A DNA stretch of 64,000 nt from JAMQPK01 sp963761975 (GCA_963761975.1 CAVXIR010000002.1:1984001-2048000); one strand, 5' to 3'. Counted from the stretch's first letter, positions 48,591-59,167 are shown. The notes: generated from the sequence alone by a model not told the origin. A program made the numbers and translations.

Positions 48591-50058
48591 AAGCCACTTC
48601 GCAATATTGGTGAAAGCGCCGAGATTCGCGATTCCACGGATCTGGGTCACGGGGTTCGAATAGGTCGGTTGGGAAGGAGCGCTCGATGATGGCGCGTGCC
48701 TCGGCCAGCGACGCGGCCGCGCCAGTGGCGATGAGCTGCACGGCGATGTTGCCCACGGCGGTAGCCTCGACGGGGCCGGCGACGACACGTCGGCCGGTCG
48801 CATCGGCAGTGAACTGGTTCAGCACACGATTCTTCGAGCCGCCGCCGATGACACGAATCTCGGTAACGGGCCGGCCGATGACCAACTCGAGATCACGGAT
48901 CACGAGCCGATATTTCAGCGCGAGGCTATCGAGAATCGTTCGAGCGTACTCACCGGCCGTCGTTGGCGCAGGTTGATCGGTCCTGGCGCAGAAGCGGTTG
49001 ATGGCGTCAGGCATACTGTCGGGTGCGCCAAACGACGAGTCGTCTGGATCGACGAGATGTCGAAAACCTGATGTCTGCGCTGCCGCCGTCATCAATTGTT
49101 CGTAGTCGAGGTCGCTGCCGTTCTGGGCCCAATGGCGGCGGCAGCTCTGGAGCATCCAGAGCCCCCTCACGTTCTTGAGCAGTCGCGTCGTGCCGCCAAC
49201 GCCGCCTTCGTTCGAGAAGTTCAGGCGCATGGCATCGGCGGTGAGGACGGGGGCGTCGAGCTCGATACCGACGAGCGACCATGTGCCCGAGCTGATGAAG
49301 GCCGTGCCGTTTCGAGCGGTGATGGCCGCAACCGCTGAGGCGGTGTCGTGCGACGCGCAGGCTACGACCGGCGTTCCGTCGAGCGATGCATTCGGCGGCA
49401 CACTCGGCAGCAGTGGGCCAATAATCGATCCCGCTTCGACGAGCGGCGGTGCGAGGTACACGGGCACGTCGAGGCGAGACATCAGCGGCGCCGACCACGT
49501 CCGTGTCTTGGCATCAACGAGCTGCGTGGTCGTGGCGTTGGTGAATTCCGACACCGCGCGGCCGGTCAGCCACAGGTTGAAGAGATCGGGCAGCATCAGG
49601 AACCGATCGGCCGCGGCAAGGAGGCGAGGCGTCTGCCGGGCCGCGGCAGCGAGCTGGTTGATCGTGTTGATCGACAGGAACTGAATGCCAGTGATGGCGT
49701 AGATCTCTTCCTTCGGGATGCGCTGCAGCACGTCGGCCATGCCGGCCACATTTCGCTTGTCGCGATAGTGGTACGGATTTTCGAGCAGCTGGAGGCGTTC
49801 GCCGATGAGCGCGTAATCCACTCCCCAGGTGTCGACGCCGATCCCGGCGAGCGGCGTGCCGCGCGTCATCGCCAGGGCTGCCCGCATCTCGTGCCAGAGC
49901 CGGGCGACGTCCCAGTGCAGCGAATCGCCATACATGACGGGGTTGTTGGCGAAGCGGTGGACTTCGCGGACGGCCAGCGTGCCCGACCGCAGCTCGCCAA
50001 GCACGGCACGCCCGCTTTCGGCCCCGAGGTCGAAGGCGAGATAGGTGGCCAGGCTCAT
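48583..50058 (-). CDS. rhaB: Rhamnulokinase (FGGY family)
   Basis: A 491-residue protein. N-terminal FGGY motifs: AFDLGAESGRAVLGEL (phosphate 1) and GIGVDTWGVDYALIG (substrate Asp). The central hinge carries VACASHDTASAVAAI and FISSGTWSLVG, and the C-terminal ATP site is IRVIGGGSKNRVLNQFTAD. SHDTASAV and SSGTWSL are typical of rhamnulokinase and not of xylulo- or glycerol kinase. It phosphorylates L-rhamnulose with ATP. The 3' end overlaps the start of the aldolase-dehydrogenase gene by 8 bp, so the two enzymes are co-translated. It diverges from the ABC importer across an inverted word repeat. Confidence 0.93.
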   Translation of the reverse strand: MSLATYLAFDLGAESGRAVLGELRSGTLAVREVHRFANNPVMYGDSLHWDVARLWHEMRAALAMTRGTPLAGIGVDTWGVDYALIGERLQLLENPYHYRDKRNVAGMADVLQRIPKEEIYAITGIQFLSINTINQLAAAARQTPRLLAAADRFLMLPDLFNLWLTGRAVSEFTNATTTQLVDAKTRTWSAPLMSRLDVPVYLAPPLVEAGSIIGPLLPSVPPNASLDGTPVVACASHDTASAVAAITARNGTAFISSGTWSLVGIELDAPVLTADAMRLNFSNEGGVGGTTRLLKNVRGLWMLQSCRRHWAQNGSDLDYEQLMTAAAQTSGFRHLVDPDDSSFGAPDSMPDAINRFCARTDQPAPTTAGEYARTILDSLALKYRLVIRDLELVIGRPVTEIRVIGGGSKNRVLNQFTADATGRRVVAGPVEATAVGNIAVQLIATGAAASLAEARAIIERSFPTDLFEPRDPDPWNRESRRFHQYCEVAYA

Positions 50059-50110
50059 CGAACCGCATCATGCCACAGCCCATGTGAGAGTGCTATATTC
50101 TGCCAAACCA

Positions 50111-50173
50111 ACCACAGAGAACACAGAGGCCGCAGAGCCTTTTCCTCTCTGTGTTCTCTGCGATCTCTGTGGT
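50111..50173. repeat. Inverted 9-bp word island between divergent rhamnose genes
   Basis: Left words ACCACAGAGA, ACACAGAGG, CCGCAGAGC; right words CTCTCTGTG, TTCTCTGCG, ATCTCTGTGG. The arms can fold into a long hairpin in the 160-bp divergent control region of rhaB and the ABC importer, and so lie in or next to a promoter. Confidence 0.8.
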
Positions 50174-50219
50174 AAATGTTGATCTACCTGCACATCACGG
50201 AATTCAACACGGCGCGCGT

Positions 50220-51710
50220 GTGACGACACTCGTCGTCGCCCGGTCGATTCGCAAGTCCTTCCCTGGCATCCGCGCACTCGACGGGGTTTCGTTCGATCTC
50301 AACGCAGGCGAGGTTCACGCGCTCGTCGGCGGCAACGGTGCGGGAAAGTCGACGCTTATCAACGTCATGTCTGGCGCGGTTAGGGCCGACTCGGGAGCGA
50401 TCGAGGTGAACGGCGCGGCCGTGCCGTCGATGACGCCCGCCGTTGCGCGATCGCTTGGCATCGCGGTCATCCATCAGCAGCCGTGCCTGTTCGGCCATCT
50501 CACCGTTGCCGAGAACATCGGCTTCGCGCTCGAAGATCGCCGGCCCTGGCGGCGCATCGACTGGCCGGCGCGCCAGCGTCTTGCCACCGATCTGCTGACA
50601 CGCGTCGGAGCCGCGATCGATCCGGAACGGCTCGTCGAAACGCTCAGCATGCCAGAGCAGCAACTCGTGGAAATTGCAAAAGCCATTGGCGCCAGCGCGC
50701 GCGTGCTCATCATGGACGAGCCGACGGCATCGCTGAGCGATCGCGAGGTTGCCCGCCTGTTCGAGGTCATCGCGCGCCTGCGTTCGCAGGGCGCCGGCAT
50801 CATCTATATCTCCCATCGCCTCGAGGAAGTCTTTGCCATCGCCGATCGTGTCACCGTGCTGCGTGACGGCGAGACGGTCGGCACGCACCCACGGGCCGCG
50901 CTCACGCCGTCGGTGCTGGTCGGCATGATGATTGGTCGGGAGCTGGCGGCGATATTTCCGAAGCGATCCGTGGCGCCCACCGACGTTGCGCTGGAGCTTC
51001 GGCAGATCTCGAGTCGCGCGGCCGGCGTGCGCGATGTGTCGTTGTCGCTGCGCAGTGGCGAGATCGTCGGCCTTGCGGGCCTTGTCGGCTCGGGCCGGAC
51101 GGAGCTTGCCGGGACGATCTTCGGCCTCACGCCACCCGACTCGGGAGAGCTGCTCGTTCGCGGCAAAGCTGCCGCCGTGACGTCGCCCGCCGACGCCATC
51201 CGGCACGGTATTGGATACGTCCCAGAAGACCGTCGCCGGCACGGCGTCGTGCCTGAAATGGCTGTCGCCGAAAACACGAGTCTGGCGAACCTCGATCAAG
51301 TGGCTCGGAGAGGGCTGATCGACCGCGCGTCGGAGCGGAGTCAGGCGCAGCGATATGTCGAGCAGCTTCAGATCAAAACGCCGTCTGTGGCGCAGCCAGT
51401 CGAATCGCTCTCGGGCGGCAACCAGCAGAAGGTCGCGCTCGCCAAGTGGCTGGCGACCAGGCCGTCGATTCTGATCCTCGACGAGCCCACGCAGGGTATC
51501 GATGTCGGGGCGAAGGCCGAAATTCACTCGCTGATGCAGGAGCTGGCATCGCGCGGTCTTGCGATTCTGATGATTTCATCGGAGCTCCCGGAAATTCTCG
51601 GGATGAGCGATCGCATCGCCGTGATGCGCAACGGAACCATCGCGGGCGTGCTCGCCCGCGAAGACGCCACGCAGGAACGCGTCATGGCGATGGCATTAGG
51701 CCAATGCTGA
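50220..51710 (+). CDS. Sugar ABC importer ATP-binding protein (RhaT/RbsA-like)
   Basis: A 496-residue protein from the GTG at 50220; that start overlaps the stop of a 15-codon frame beginning at ATG 50176 (GTGTGA), and no strong ribosome-binding site is seen. It has two ABC domains, as in the ribose/rhamnose CUT2 class. Domain 1 has GGNGAGKSTLINVMSG, the degenerate signature LSMPEQQLVEIAKAI, and LIMDEPTASLS. Domain 2 has a degenerate Walker A (GLVGSGRTELAG) but a canonical signature LSGGNQQKVALAKWL and LILDEPTQGIDVG, the usual asymmetry of this class. It energises uptake of rhamnose, inferred from the divergent rhaB-rhaD genes. The next gene overlaps by 7 bp. Confidence 0.9.
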   Translation: MTTLVVARSIRKSFPGIRALDGVSFDLNAGEVHALVGGNGAGKSTLINVMSGAVRADSGAIEVNGAAVPSMTPAVARSLGIAVIHQQPCLFGHLTVAENIGFALEDRRPWRRIDWPARQRLATDLLTRVGAAIDPERLVETLSMPEQQLVEIAKAIGASARVLIMDEPTASLSDREVARLFEVIARLRSQGAGIIYISHRLEEVFAIADRVTVLRDGETVGTHPRAALTPSVLVGMMIGRELAAIFPKRSVAPTDVALELRQISSRAAGVRDVSLSLRSGEIVGLAGLVGSGRTELAGTIFGLTPPDSGELLVRGKAAAVTSPADAIRHGIGYVPEDRRRHGVVPEMAVAENTSLANLDQVARRGLIDRASERSQAQRYVEQLQIKTPSVAQPVESLSGGNQQKVALAKWLATRPSILILDEPTQGIDVGAKAEIHSLMQELASRGLAILMISSELPEILGMSDRIAVMRNGTIAGVLAREDATQERVMAMALGQC

Positions 51711-52708
51711 ATTACCGGCGCGGGCTGCCGCGCCGCAGCGATCTGCGGAAGGCGGCGCGAAGGCGGGAAGCGTCCGTCGCGTTCGCCATCTTGATGTTGT
51801 GCGTCGTGCTGGCTGTCACGAGACCGGCGTATTTCGCGGCCGACAATCTGAACGATCTGTTTCTGGCCACGCTGCCTGTCCTGATTGTCTCTGCGGGTAT
51901 GACGATCGTCATTCTTACCGGCGAAATCGATATCTCGGTCGGATCCCTGTTTGCCGTATGTGGAGTGGTGGCCGGCGTCCTGGCGAAGGCCGGTCTTCCG
52001 CTGATGCTCGTCGTGCTGATGGTGTGTGGGCTGGGTGCCGTTTTCGGGGCGGTAGGCGGCTCGCTCGTGGCCTATCTGCGGTTGCCTTCCATCGTTGTGA
52101 CGCTGGCGATGATGATCGCTCTGCGCGATGGTTTGCGGTGGGTGACGCAGGGGGCATGGGTTCAGGATCTGCCGCCCAACTTCCAATGGTTCGGCCTGGC
52201 GCAGTCGGCGTTTCCGGCGGTGGCTGGGCTCATCGCCGCGGCGGTGTTTCTCGGGCTCAGTTGGGCTCTGCGCCATACCGCCGCCGGGCGTCTTCTGTAC
52301 TTGACGGGATCGAACGCCGAGGCTGCGAGACTCTCCGGTATCGACACGTCCCTTGTGAAGATTGTGGCGTTCGGATGCCTCGGCGCGCTGACCGCGCTGG
52401 CGGCGATACTGAACTCGGTTCGGTTCGGACAGATTCCACCGAACGCCGGGCTCGGTCTGGAGATGAAAGTGATTGCGGCGGTTGTCGTGGGGGGCACCGC
52501 CATCACAGGCGGAAGAGGCACGCTGGCGGGCACGCTGCTTGGAGTCATCCTTCTGGGTGCCATTGGGCCGGCGCTCACCTATCTTGGCGTCAGCGCGTAC
52601 TGGGAACGCGCGATTCAAGGGGCCATTATTCTGGTCGCGGTCGGCTTGAACGTCCTGCCGTCGCGCGCACAGAAATTTGCGGGTGCGCTCGGTGCAGCGC
52701 GCGCATAA
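51704..52708 (+). CDS. Sugar ABC importer permease (RhaP/RbsC-like)
   Basis: A 334-residue protein from the ATG at 51704, overlapping the ATPase gene stop by 7 bp. About nine to ten hydrophobic segments follow a short basic N-terminus. Signature segments of the CUT2 permeases: ILTGEIDISVGSLFAVCGVV, LPSIVVTLAMMIALRDG, TGSNAEAARLSGIDT (EAA-like coupling loop) and VIAAVVVGGTAITGGRGTLAGTLLG. It forms half of the membrane channel; the other half is the fused protein encoded next. The last bases overlap the start of that gene. Confidence 0.9.
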   Translation: MLNYRRGLPRRSDLRKAARRREASVAFAILMLCVVLAVTRPAYFAADNLNDLFLATLPVLIVSAGMTIVILTGEIDISVGSLFAVCGVVAGVLAKAGLPLMLVVLMVCGLGAVFGAVGGSLVAYLRLPSIVVTLAMMIALRDGLRWVTQGAWVQDLPPNFQWFGLAQSAFPAVAGLIAAAVFLGLSWALRHTAAGRLLYLTGSNAEAARLSGIDTSLVKIVAFGCLGALTALAAILNSVRFGQIPPNAGLGLEMKVIAAVVVGGTAITGGRGTLAGTLLGVILLGAIGPALTYLGVSAYWERAIQGAIILVAVGLNVLPSRAQKFAGALGAARA

Positions 52709-54695
52709 GCGGATTCTTGCCGGCGCGCTTGCGGCCGAAGTCGTCATCTTCGCGCTTATCGCGCCGAATTTCTTCACGCCCGGCAATTTTTTCGAGATCG
52801 CCCGGCTCAACGTCGAGCTCGGGTTGCTGGCCATCGCTCTGACGCCGATTCTCATTACCGGCGGCATCGATTTGTCGGTTGGCGCGATGATGGGGCTTTC
52901 GGCCGTCTGTTTCGGAGCTGCCTGGCAGGATTTTCATCTTCCGCTCGGGGTCGCAGCGGCCGTTGCGATGATGGTCGGCGCGGCGGGGGGCAGCCTGAAC
53001 GCGTTTCTGATCTCGACGCTCGGCCTGCCGCCGCTCATCGTCACGCTCGGCACGTTTGCCTTATTCCGAGGGATTGCCGAGGGAGTGACCGAAGCGGCGG
53101 TCAGCTACACCGGCTTTCCCGCATCGTTCCTTCGTTTCGGACAGGGCTATCTGTGGGGCGTCATTCCGGTTCAGCTGCCGATTTTCCTCGCGGTGCTGCT
53201 GGTGTATGGCGTTCTGCTGCAGCGTTCGGTCTACGGGCGCTCGTTTTACGCCATCGGTTTCAGCGCGGACGGGGCCCGCTATTCCGGTATACCAGTCGGG
53301 CGCAGAATCGGTCTCGTCTATCTGCTCGCGGGGCTGCTCGCAAGCGTGGCCGCCATTATCTACGTGGCGCACCTCGGTCAGGCGCGGTCGGATGCGGGGA
53401 ACGGATACGAGCTCGACGCCATCACCGCGGTTGTGCTGGGCGGCACTTCCGTATTCGGCGGTCACGGTACGATCGGCGGCACCGTTCTCGGTCTGCTGGC
53501 GTTGTCGGTCTTGAAGAATGGACTACACCTCGCCGCGCTGCCATCCGAGCTGATTGGCGTCGTGACCGGGGTGCTGCTCGTTGCCACGATCGCGATCGAT
53601 CGACTGGCGAGTCGGGAAAAGGGTTCGGGAGCAAGACCCCTTATTGAGGAGCTGGACGTGAAAAACAGTCAAGTGGCCGTGTTGTGCACCGCCATCCTTG
53701 GCGGGTCTCTGATGGTGGCGGCGACCAATGTGTGGCTGGTGCGATCGCTCGGTCCTGGTCCCGAGCGCGGGCCGGCTGCCGCCACCGCTGTGAGACCGGT
53801 GATTGCCATGATGCCCAAGGCGAAGGGCGATCCGTATTTCGTGAGTTGCCGCGTTGGCGCCGAGGAGGCCGCGCGCGAGCTTGGCGTCGATCTCATCTGG
53901 GACGGCCCAACCGGCCTCGATGCCGCTCGTCAGAGCGAGATGGTCGAGAACTGGATCACGCGCGGGGTGAATGTCATCGCGGTCGCCGTCGAGAACCGCG
54001 CGGCGATCTCGACCTCACTGCGCAAGGCGCGGGAGCGCGGCATCCACGTCATCACGTGGGACGCCGATGCCGAACCCGATGCGCGCAGCTTCTTCGTGAA
54101 TCAAGCGACCGCCGAGGGCATCGGGTATTCGCTGACCGACGAGGCCGCCAGGTTGCTCGAGGGGAAGGGAGACTTCGCGGTCATTACGGGAGCCTTGAGC
54201 GCGGCCAATCAGAACGAGTGGATCGCCTTCATCAAGAAACGGATCGCTGAACGCTATCCGAACCTGAGGCTCGCGACCATCCGGCCAAGCGACGACGATC
54301 GAGACAAGGCGTTTGCCGAGACACAGACGATCCTGCGCGCGTTTCCAACCGTGAAGCTGGTCATGGCTATTTCAGCCCCGGCTGTGCCGGGAGCGGGTGA
54401 GGCAGTCCGTCAGGCCGGCCGCAAGGACGTCAGGGTGATCGGCCTGTCGCTGCCCAACATGAATAAGCCATACGTGCACGATGGGACCGTACAGACGGTC
54501 ATGCTCTGGAATACGGCGGATCTGGGCTATCTGACCGTGCATACGGGCCTGCAGCTGGTTCAGGGCACGTTGCGCGACGGAGCCACATCGATGAATGCCG
54601 GCCGGCTCGGCAAGATCGAGATTCGCGGTTCGGAGGTCATCCTTGGCCCGCCGCTGTTCTTTCGAAAGGACAATATCGATAAGTTCGACTTTTGA
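52677..54695 (+). CDS. Fused sugar ABC permease and membrane-tethered binding protein (RhaQ-RhaS-like)
   Basis: Up to 672 residues; TTG 52677, GTG 52683 and GTG 52692 are all possible starts inside the end of the previous gene. Residues about 1-315 are a CUT2 permease (LITGGIDLSVGAMMGLSAV, AIGFSADGARYSGIPVG, ITAVVLGGTSVFGGHGTIGG). A charged linker leads to an extra membrane span (about 333-352, AVLCTAILGGSLMVAATNVW). A periplasmic type-1 binding domain follows (about 367-672: PVIAMMPKAKGDPYFVSCRV, GVNVIAVAVENRAAIS, VITWDADAEPDARSFFVNQ, VITGALSAANQNEWIA). The frame is continuous. The binding protein would be held at the channel mouth instead of diffusing. An internal start (53658) could also give it separately. 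Confidence 0.9.
   Translation: MRVRSVQRAHKRILAGALAAEVVIFALIAPNFFTPGNFFEIARLNVELGLLAIALTPILITGGIDLSVGAMMGLSAVCFGAAWQDFHLPLGVAAAVAMMVGAAGGSLNAFLISTLGLPPLIVTLGTFALFRGIAEGVTEAAVSYTGFPASFLRFGQGYLWGVIPVQLPIFLAVLLVYGVLLQRSVYGRSFYAIGFSADGARYSGIPVGRRIGLVYLLAGLLASVAAIIYVAHLGQARSDAGNGYELDAITAVVLGGTSVFGGHGTIGGTVLGLLALSVLKNGLHLAALPSELIGVVTGVLLVATIAIDRLASREKGSGARPLIEELDVKNSQVAVLCTAILGGSLMVAATNVWLVRSLGPGPERGPAAATAVRPVIAMMPKAKGDPYFVSCRVGAEEAARELGVDLIWDGPTGLDAARQSEMVENWITRGVNVIAVAVENRAAISTSLRKARERGIHVITWDADAEPDARSFFVNQATAEGIGYSLTDEAARLLEGKGDFAVITGALSAANQNEWIAFIKKRIAERYPNLRLATIRPSDDDRDKAFAETQTILRAFPTVKLVMAISAPAVPGAGEAVRQAGRKDVRVIGLSLPNMNKPYVHDGTVQTVMLWNTADLGYLTVHTGLQLVQGTLRDGATSMNAGRLGKIEIRGSEVILGPPLFFRKDNIDKFDF
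53645..53660 (+). promoter_or_regulatory. Internal ribosome-binding site and GTG start in the fusion gene
   Basis: TTGAGGAG followed 6-7 bp later by GTG (53658), in frame with the fusion, opens a typical N-terminal anchor for the binding protein (VKNSQVAVLCTAILGG). This looks like the original start of a separate gene kept after the permease lost its stop. Confidence 0.6.
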
Positions 54696-54703
54696 GAGTC
54701 ATC

Positions 54704-57007
54704 TCAGCGCATGGCACTTGCCACGAGATCTCGCAACCGTTCGCCAAACGATGCCGTGAGCGACCACGGGCTCGGCTGATGCACGACATGCAGTGAGCCC
54801 CGCAGGTCGAGGACACGATAGCTGGTCGTCCCATCCTTCTCTCTGAAGAAATGCAGATCGGCTCTGCTGGCGCCGACACGAAGGTCGCGGACGGTGAGCT
54901 CCGGCAGCCATTCCGGCAGGTGCGGGTCGACGAGCAGTACGTCCAGCGGCGCATAAGGATACAGCCCCAACAGCGCCTGAATCATGAGGAACACGGTAGA
55001 CGAAGACCACGCTTGCGGCGAATTTGCCTGCGGGTACATCGCCGGGAAGGGATGGTCGTCGTCCAGAGGATGACCACCGATGAGCTCAGGTAGACGATAG
55101 GCGTCAAAGAGACTGGCGGCGTCGAACATTGCACGGGAAAGCCGTTCGGCGTGCGCATGTAAGCCGTACCGCACGAAGCCAAACACAAATGTGCCCTGTT
55201 CCACAGGCCAGACTGAGCCGCGATGATAGCTGTATGGGTTGTAAGCCGGATGCCGTGAAGAGAGCGTCCGAATGCCCCAACCGCTGAACAGGTCCTCGCG
55301 CATCAGCCGGCCCGCCGTCGTTGCGACCCGCGATTCGTCCAGGATGCCTGTCGCAATGCAGTGGCCGGGATTGGAGGCGATCGATCGAATCTGGCGGCCA
55401 TCGTGATCGAGGCCGAGCGCGACGAAGTCGAGGTCGTCCATCCAGAATCGATCGTTGAAGCGCGCTTTCAGCTCGTTTGCTTCATGCAACTGACGCTTTG
55501 CCTCGTCGCGCTCATCGAGCCACCAGAGGACCTCCGCAAAAAACTGCTTGCTCGCATACACGAATCCTTGTTCTTCGCACGTGGCAATGGGCGGATCGAC
55601 CTGACTTCCATCTTCGTGCACAATGGCGTCGCCGGAGTCCTTCCAAGCCTGGTGCCGAACGCCATCTGTGGAACGAGTCAGATAGTCATGAAAGCCGTGC
55701 GGGCTGTGGCGACTCCACTTGTCGAGCCATCGGAGCGCCGCACGCGCACTCGGCAGCAACTGCCTGACGAGATCGCGATCGCCGGTCCAGTGCCAGAGTT
55801 CGGCGAGAACCACAGGATACAGGGCGGCTGTGGTGACCGATCCGTACGATCTCCCTCGCGGATTGAAATTGAGCCATTCCAGCGGGCCGTCATGCGCTTC
55901 ATGCAGCATGCGTCCGGGTTGTTCGTCGCGCCAGTCGTTGACGCGTGTGCCTTGCCAGCGCTGGAGTTCCAGGAGAGCACCACGCATCATCTCAGGACCG
56001 GTGATCGCCGCCTGCCATCCGGCCGTCAGCGTATCGCGGCCAAACAGCGCGACATACATCGGTAGTCCCGCAGCCATCGTCCATGCTTGCGGGCCGTGGT
56101 CGAGGTCGTGCAAGCGAAGCGCCTCCAAGTCGTATCGCGCCTGGTTCAGAGCGCCGGTGACGACAGGCGTCAACGTGGCGCTTCCAAGACCCGCAAACGT
56201 CGTGGACTCCTCGCGGACCTTAGAACGCCCATCGGAAGACGCCGTGGTCAGCAATCGACAGCCGCTTGGCGCCTCGAGGACGACGCCCTCGATGAAGGCA
56301 GAAATACAGAGACAGACATGCCATTGCTCGTGGGGGTCAAGAGCGATCGAGAATCGCACTCCACCATCGGTGCAGGTTGGTGGGGCGCTCGGATTCGCGA
56401 ACTGGATGGTTACTGCGCGTTCGAGGTGGGCGGCGCCGGTTTCGTCTTGTGTTTCGTACTGGCGATCAGCGCAGTAGGTAAACTCGAGCTCACACGTCGA
56501 CCCCTGGGGCTCGCGCCAAGACCGGTGTCGTTCCCCGATGTGCTGCGGGCGGCCGCCAGCTTCGACGAGATCGGCAAAATCCGCCGACAATTCGATCTCC
56601 AGCTGAAAGGCCGTTCGGTATTGTGAGAAGTTGGTGATGTCAATGTCTTCGTGCAGTCCGTTGTTGATGACGCGTGAGACGCGAACCTCGAGTGCCTGCT
56701 GGGAAGCATCCTGGACCTGGCCGCTCCCTGCATCTGGTGTCGCGTCAGGCAGGCCGGGTGCCGCCAGCACGTAATAGCCAAGCCACGAACACTGTTCGAC
56801 GTTTGAAAGGGCGTTGGGCTGAGGCGCGAAGCCGTTGATCAGTAGAGCGTAACGAGACAGCAGACGGGTCTCATGCACGAACAAGCCATGCGCCGACCCT
56901 TCCTTGATGAACCCTGCCCGGTCGGTGGCGAGAACCGTTCGACCGCGACTGAGGTACAGCGTGTCGGGTCGGGCACGCAGGTGTACGAGTGGATGTTTCG
57001 GCCCCAT
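54704..57007 (-). CDS. Amylo-alpha-1,6-glucosidase/debranching-type glycoside hydrolase
   Basis: About 767 residues from the ATG at 57007 (GGGGA 6 bp upstream); 51 further in-frame codons upstream look non-conserved. The N-terminal beta domain (GDE_N_bis type, about 15-220) starts LYLSRGRTVLATDRAGFI and GLFVHETRLLSRY. The (alpha/alpha)6 catalytic barrel has LFGRDTLTAG, LHEAHDGPLEW, HQAWKDSGDAIVHEDG and YHRGSVWPVEQGTFV; the acids in GRD and DSGDA are candidates for catalysis. The family trims alpha-linked glucans. Placed convergent to the rhamnose importer, an alpha-rhamnoside or mixed glycoside is also conceivable. No signal peptide is seen. Confidence 0.85.
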   Translation of the reverse strand: MGPKHPLVHLRARPDTLYLSRGRTVLATDRAGFIKEGSAHGLFVHETRLLSRYALLINGFAPQPNALSNVEQCSWLGYYVLAAPGLPDATPDAGSGQVQDASQQALEVRVSRVINNGLHEDIDITNFSQYRTAFQLEIELSADFADLVEAGGRPQHIGERHRSWREPQGSTCELEFTYCADRQYETQDETGAAHLERAVTIQFANPSAPPTCTDGGVRFSIALDPHEQWHVCLCISAFIEGVVLEAPSGCRLLTTASSDGRSKVREESTTFAGLGSATLTPVVTGALNQARYDLEALRLHDLDHGPQAWTMAAGLPMYVALFGRDTLTAGWQAAITGPEMMRGALLELQRWQGTRVNDWRDEQPGRMLHEAHDGPLEWLNFNPRGRSYGSVTTAALYPVVLAELWHWTGDRDLVRQLLPSARAALRWLDKWSRHSPHGFHDYLTRSTDGVRHQAWKDSGDAIVHEDGSQVDPPIATCEEQGFVYASKQFFAEVLWWLDERDEAKRQLHEANELKARFNDRFWMDDLDFVALGLDHDGRQIRSIASNPGHCIATGILDESRVATTAGRLMREDLFSGWGIRTLSSRHPAYNPYSYHRGSVWPVEQGTFVFGFVRYGLHAHAERLSRAMFDAASLFDAYRLPELIGGHPLDDDHPFPAMYPQANSPQAWSSSTVFLMIQALLGLYPYAPLDVLLVDPHLPEWLPELTVRDLRVGASRADLHFFREKDGTTSYRVLDLRGSLHVVHQPSPWSLTASFGERLRDLVASAMR

Positions 57008-57550
57008 TAAGATCCCCGATGGCGCACACGTACGTGCATGCAAACAGACTGCCTGTACGATGCGGCCTGACGCGAATCGACCCGTCTGCGCAGTCGGTGG
57101 CCGCGCGTGCCACGGCAATTGGTGCGGACGCTCACCGGTGAAGAATTGAGAAATCGACAAATTTGTGTGTTCATAGCCTCGGTCCTACAACATAGTCGGA
57201 CCTCCAACTGAGAGGGCCTTTTCGGACGCGGTCGAAACGCGCCATTTTCTTAAAGAAACCTGCCGATCCGGGCCGTCGTCGCTGGCGTCGATTTTGATAA
57301 CGCCACGGGCGTGCGCATGCTCGTCCCACACGCCCTCGTCCACCTCGTGGCCAGGTGCCCTGCGGCCGATCAACTTTCGTCACTAAGCGCTTCTAAAGCG
57401 ACAAGATTGTCGGTATGCCTCGTTCAGGGGAATGCCCGAAACATGATGACTCTGCCCGTCGGCCGGGACCGTCAGTTGAGGATTTAGCTGTGTCGGCGAC
57501 AGATCGTTTTGCTGAACAACGGTTTCTTTTCCAATCAAACGAGGTGACTC
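57008..57550. other. Control region between the debranching enzyme and amt
   Basis: About 540 bp that must hold the divergent promoters of the debranching enzyme and of amt-glnK. I could not place a sigma54 or sigma70 site with confidence. A minus-strand frame with a TTG start (57185-57373, 62 codons) has ordinary amino-acid composition but no recognisable motif and a poor start, so it stays uncalled. GTCGGCGACAGATC and a nearby TTTTGCTG are GC-skewed but have wrong spacing for -24/-12. Confidence 0.5.
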
Positions 57551-58827
<1,277 letters not shown>

Positions 58828-58831
<4 letters not shown>

Positions 58832-59157
58832 AGCTCATCAAAGCGATTGTTCGACCCAATAAGGTTGACGAGTTGAAGGATGCCCTGGCGAAGATTTCGG
58901 TTGAGGGGATGACGGTCACCGAGGTTCGCGGGCACGGCCGTCAGAAAGGCCATACCACCGTATACCGCGGACGAGAATATGAGGTGACCCTTCTGCCAAA
59001 AGTGCAGATCGAGGCCGTCGTGAACGACGACCTCGTCGAGCCGGCAGTGAAGACGATTCGCGACACCGCCCGTACCGGCGAGATCGGCGACGGGCGCATC
59101 TTCGTCTTCTCAGTGGAACAGTCCTACAACATCAGGACGGGAGCGTTCGAAGTCTAG
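58828..59157 (+). CDS. glnK: Nitrogen regulatory protein PII
   Basis: A 109-residue protein of full family length. The T-loop is RQKGHTTVYRGREYEVTLLPK with the uridylylation Tyr51 conserved, and the ATP/2-oxoglutarate B-loop and C-loop follow (DTARTGEIGDGRIFVFSVEQ). It senses ATP/ADP and 2-oxoglutarate and blocks the Amt pore when nitrogen is plentiful. Overlap with amt by ATGA gives translational coupling; in this arrangement it is usually called GlnK. A hairpin-forming word island begins 11 bp after the stop and probably ends the transcript. Confidence 0.96.
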
Positions 59158-59167
59158 AGATCTGTCA

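Noticed and set aside
57185..57373. 62-codon minus-strand frame upstream of amt
   Set aside because: Composition is acceptable but the start is TTG without a binding site and no family is recognisable; a control region fits as well.
57008..57550. Sigma54 promoter for amt
   Set aside because: GG and GC pairs are present but none has the needed 10-bp spacing with flanking consensus.
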